Positions 62,101-64,000 of a stretch of DNA of 64,000 nucleotides are shown here, piece after piece. Numbering within the stretch: the stretch's first letter is position 1; each line of letters starts with the position of its first letter. Origin of the DNA: an uncultured Prevotellaceae bacterium (GTDB lineage: Bacteria > Bacteroidota > Bacteroidia > Bacteroidales > Bacteroidaceae); contig CASFNA010000016.1 in assembly GCA_949295905.1 (NCBI GenBank), positions 1 to 64,000 of the forward strand, written 5' to 3'. The translations under genes were made by a program, and so were the position numbers. The notes beneath the pieces were generated by a model that worked only from the letters and a program-made list of their open reading frames with translations, had not been told where the DNA came from and ran no database searches.

Positions 62101-64000
62101 GGCGGAATGATGCGCAAGCTGGACACCAGCGACTTCGAGACGGCCAACATAGAGTACATCGAATTTTGGCTGCTTGACCCGTTCATCTATTCCAACGAGC
62201 AGCCTGACGCCAATCAATACGGCGGCGACTTGTACATAAACCTTGGCGAAGTGAGCGAGGACATACTGCGTGATGGCCGCAAGTTCTACGAAAGCGGAAT
62301 GCCTGTGGACGGCTCGCAGAGCTTCACTACCACTCAATGGGGCAAAATCCCGACACAAGCCACCGTGACATACGCCTTCGCCACGACCGACGGTTCCCGT
62401 GAGTTGCAGGACGTCGGCTATAATGGCTTGACCGATGCGGAGGAGCGTGAGTTCGGCCCTTACCAGGAATTCCTGTCTGCAATACAAGGACGTGTGTCGC
62501 CGGCGCAGCTCGATTCAATAATGAACGACCCTGCAAATGACGACTACCACTATTTCCGCGGCTCGGACTTCGACCGCATCGAAGCTCCAATCCTGTACCG
62601 ATACAAGCGCATAAACAATCCGCAAGGCAACTCGCCTGACAGCAACAACCGCACGGAAAGCTACGATACGTCGTACAAGACCACGCCCGACGTGGAGGAC
62701 ATAAACCAGGATTACACCCTCAACGAGTACGAAAACTACTACCAGTACCGCATATCCATGCGCCCGGAAGACTTTGTCGTAGGGCGGAACTTCATCGTTG
62801 ACAAGCGTGAGACTTCTCCTACGCTGCGCAACGGACAGCCGGGTCACGCCACTTGGTACCAGTTCCGCATACCGCTGGACGACTTCGAGACGCGCGTCGG
62901 CTCCATAAACGACTTCTCTTCAATCCGTTTCATGCGGATGTTCCTCACCGATTTCCAGAAACCGATAGTCCTCCGCTTCGCTACTTTGGACCTTGTGCGC
63001 GGCGAGTGGCGTGCATATGAGCAGCCGCTTGACAACACCTCGCACGAAAGCGGAAGCATGTCTGTCAGTGCGGTGAACATCGAGGAGAACAACGACAAGA
63101 GCCCCGTGAACTACATCTTGCCGCCGGGCATCACCCGCGAGCAAGACCCTACGCAGCCGCAGCTGGCCGAAGAGAACGAGCAGGCATTGAGTTTTACGGT
63201 CAACAACTTCTCCACTAACGAGGCGAAGGCCGTCTACAAGAACACCACGCTCGACCTGCGCCAGTACAAACGGCTCGAGATGTTTGTACACGCCAACGCC
63301 TTCGAACAGAACACTACAAACCTTACAGACAACCAGCTGGCCGTGTTTGTCCGCCTGGGAAGCGACTACCGGAGCAATTATTATGAGTACGAAATCCCAT
63401 TGAAGCTCACCGCTCCCGGTAATTACAGCCGTTATTCGGTAGAGGACGCACGCATGGTGTGGCCCGAGGAGAACATGCTCGACATACCGCTGAGCGTATT
63501 CACCGACCTGAAGAAGGCCCGCAACACGGCCAAGTCACAAGGGCTCGCATCGTTCAGCAGCGCTTATACCGCTTACGACGAGGACAAACCGAACAACAAA
63601 ATCAGCATAGTGGGCAACCCTACGCTCGGCGAAGTGAAGACGATGATGATTGGTGTGCGCAACCTTTCGGGCGAAACAAAGTCGGGCGAGGTGTGGGTCA
63701 ACGAGCTTAGGCTTAAAGAATACAACAACACCGGGGGCTGGGCGGCACAGGGCACGCTGAACGTGCAGCTGTCAGACGTAGGTTCGCTGAACGCCACGGG
63801 CAAGATTGTTACCGACGGATTCGGCGGCATAGAGGACGGCGTGGCCGAGCGTTCGCAGGACGACTACAAGACATACAGCTTCACGGCGAACATAGAGCTT
63901 GGACGCTTCTTCCCCGACAAGGCCAAGGTTACCGCACCTCTTTATTACTCTATAACGAAGGAAGAGACGCGCCCGAAGTACAATCCGCTCGACACCGACA
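59146..64000 (+). CDS. sprA: T9SS outer-membrane translocon SprA (cut by window end)
   Basis: SprA/SOV is the giant outer-membrane barrel through which type IX secretion substrates leave the cell. The frame opens at the ATG at 59146 (M-R-K-I-L-Y-G-I-L-L) with a signal peptide and runs without a stop to the window edge, giving about 1618 residues of a protein usually near 2400. Recognisable stretches: the early F-D-L-G-P-A-E-K-I-F-G-P-G-G-V and Y-N-T-D-A-T-F-D-F-D-S-Q, and later S-Q-I-S-F-T-G-E-F-A and N-E-L-R-L. Its presence explains the two sorting-domain proteins nearby. Confidence 0.94.
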   Translation, partial: MRKILYGILLVLFAVSAASYAFTVPYQQDDRTRRARPQQAGAGQGSRQDTARRVTVVSPVIMVEDDTIPDSLLHPRWKIQRITPITDDDLDKQAADLTLPDNIKQEVEYNDSLDRYFIGSKMGDGYLSTPIVMTPQEYRKWSEKREFDRFFRQKNDTLIKEGGKDKFSFTDMHFDLGPAEKIFGPGGVRIKTQGTAELKFGATLKNIDNPSLPIRNRKTTTLDFDEKINLSVNGKVGDKVNMNLNYNTDATFDFDSQNLKLKYEGKEDEIIKLVEGGNVSFPSNSSLVNGASSLFGIRTDLQFGKLSLQTVVSQKKSSSKSVSSKGGTQFTSFEFDVTDYEENRHFFLSRYFRDRYDEGMSRLPNVMTGITINRVEIWVTNKTGNTTNSRDIVALTDLGENQTVSNPMWGVTGQPVPSNSANSEYNAMVTSYAAARDINQTSSVLDAVPGFVGGVDYEKLESARLLNSSEYTVNTALGYVSLRTSLQTDQVIAVAYEYTYGGVTYQVGEFASDIQDVGQALFVKSLKNTSNNPQQGNWDLMMKNVYYLASSVEKEKFRLDVKFQSDTTGVYLSYIPEQQVKDQPIIRLIGADRLDNNNKANSNGYFDYVDGYTVSNGRVFFPKAEPFGEYMYTALTSRGVAPDVASRYSYTELYDSTKTIAKQIAEKNKYMISGQFRGTLANVISLGAYNIPQGSVVVTAGGVTLTEGSDYTVDYSSGEVTILNQSLIDAGTSVNASFESNTDYAQERKTFLGLNWQYDFSKNFQLSGTIQHLSEQALTTKVSMGSEPLNNTLWGLNINWKHESQWLTNMLDKLPFLHCTQPSQISFTGEFAQLIAGQAGGVQDNASYIDDFENTKNAIDVSVPTSWILSSVPSMFPEQSDKTTLQSGYNRALLAWYNIDPLFTRRSSSLTPAHIKSDLDQLSNYYVREVPIRELFPNRGNNSYNSVTSTLPILNLAYYPDERGPYNFDPGLNYDGTLPNPQRRWGGMMRKLDTSDFETANIEYIEFWLLDPFIYSNEQPDANQYGGDLYINLGEVSEDILRDGRKFYESGMPVDGSQSFTTTQWGKIPTQATVTYAFATTDGSRELQDVGYNGLTDAEEREFGPYQEFLSAIQGRVSPAQLDSIMNDPANDDYHYFRGSDFDRIEAPILYRYKRINNPQGNSPDSNNRTESYDTSYKTTPDVEDINQDYTLNEYENYYQYRISMRPEDFVVGRNFIVDKRETSPTLRNGQPGHATWYQFRIPLDDFETRVGSINDFSSIRFMRMFLTDFQKPIVLRFATLDLVRGEWRAYEQPLDNTSHESGSMSVSAVNIEENNDKSPVNYILPPGITREQDPTQPQLAEENEQALSFTVNNFSTNEAKAVYKNTTLDLRQYKRLEMFVHANAFEQNTTNLTDNQLAVFVRLGSDYRSNYYEYEIPLKLTAPGNYSRYSVEDARMVWPEENMLDIPLSVFTDLKKARNTAKSQGLASFSSAYTAYDEDKPNNKISIVGNPTLGEVKTMMIGVRNLSGETKSGEVWVNELRLKEYNNTGGWAAQGTLNVQLSDVGSLNATGKIVTDGFGGIEDGVAERSQDDYKTYSFTANIELGRFFPDKAKVTAPLYYSITKEETRPKYNPLDTD

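Overview
The window looks like Bacteroidales DNA. Evidence: SusC/SusD pairs, -7 boxes of the TAnnTTTG type, type IX secretion (T9SS) cargo and SprA, lipoproteins with S-C lipoboxes, and DUF3987/DUF6371 mobile-element genes. The right third also carries short intergenic repeats that I associate with Prevotella-like genomes, so Prevotellaceae is my best guess. No rRNA gene is present to confirm it.

Layout. (1) 1-9.3 kb: two tandem SusC/SusD pairs. Both susC genes lack the signal peptide and N-terminal domain, and both begin with the same 57-bp head. They read as silent cassettes of a phase-variable outer-membrane shufflon. (2) 9.4-13.3 kb: a coiled-coil lipoprotein, rsmI and dnaK, ordinary chromosomal genes. 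(3) 13.4-37.1 kb: an integrated mobilizable element. Its backbone is a DNA-binding protein, a tyrosine recombinase, a second DNA-binding protein, a DUF3987 ATPase, a TOPRIM primase-like protein, a winged-helix protein, MobC, a relaxase and a membrane coiled-coil protein. A 13-bp direct repeat (13406 and 37124) may mark its ends. Its cargo (21.6-36 kb) looks like a defence island. One part is a Pif1-like helicase block whose three promoters share one palindromic operator at identical spacing. Another is a tight operon of XRE regulator, 1441-aa SAMD9-like NTPase/TPR protein and WYL-domain regulator. The third is a subtilisin protease plus AAA+ ATPase pair (IetAS-like) in convergent orientation. 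(4) 37.2-64 kb: a clearly more GC-rich chromosomal stretch: dxs, trkA, trkH, manA, an AAA ATPase plus DUF4435 TOPRIM pair (PARIS/split-OLD-like), a C1B peptidase, diaminopimelate dehydrogenase, two T9SS cargo proteins, a lipoprotein, a DUF5723 protein, ruvA and the first two thirds of sprA.

How the parts relate. The left cassettes would diversify surface nutrient uptake. The element moves with the help of a conjugative partner and carries anti-phage-type cargo under its own regulators. The right segment holds housekeeping genes and part of the T9SS (SprA) together with probable T9SS substrates. Base composition differs sharply between 1-13 kb and 37-64 kb, so either the two flanks have different histories or the contig is chimeric. 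All functions are read from sequence motifs and memory of families; no search was run.
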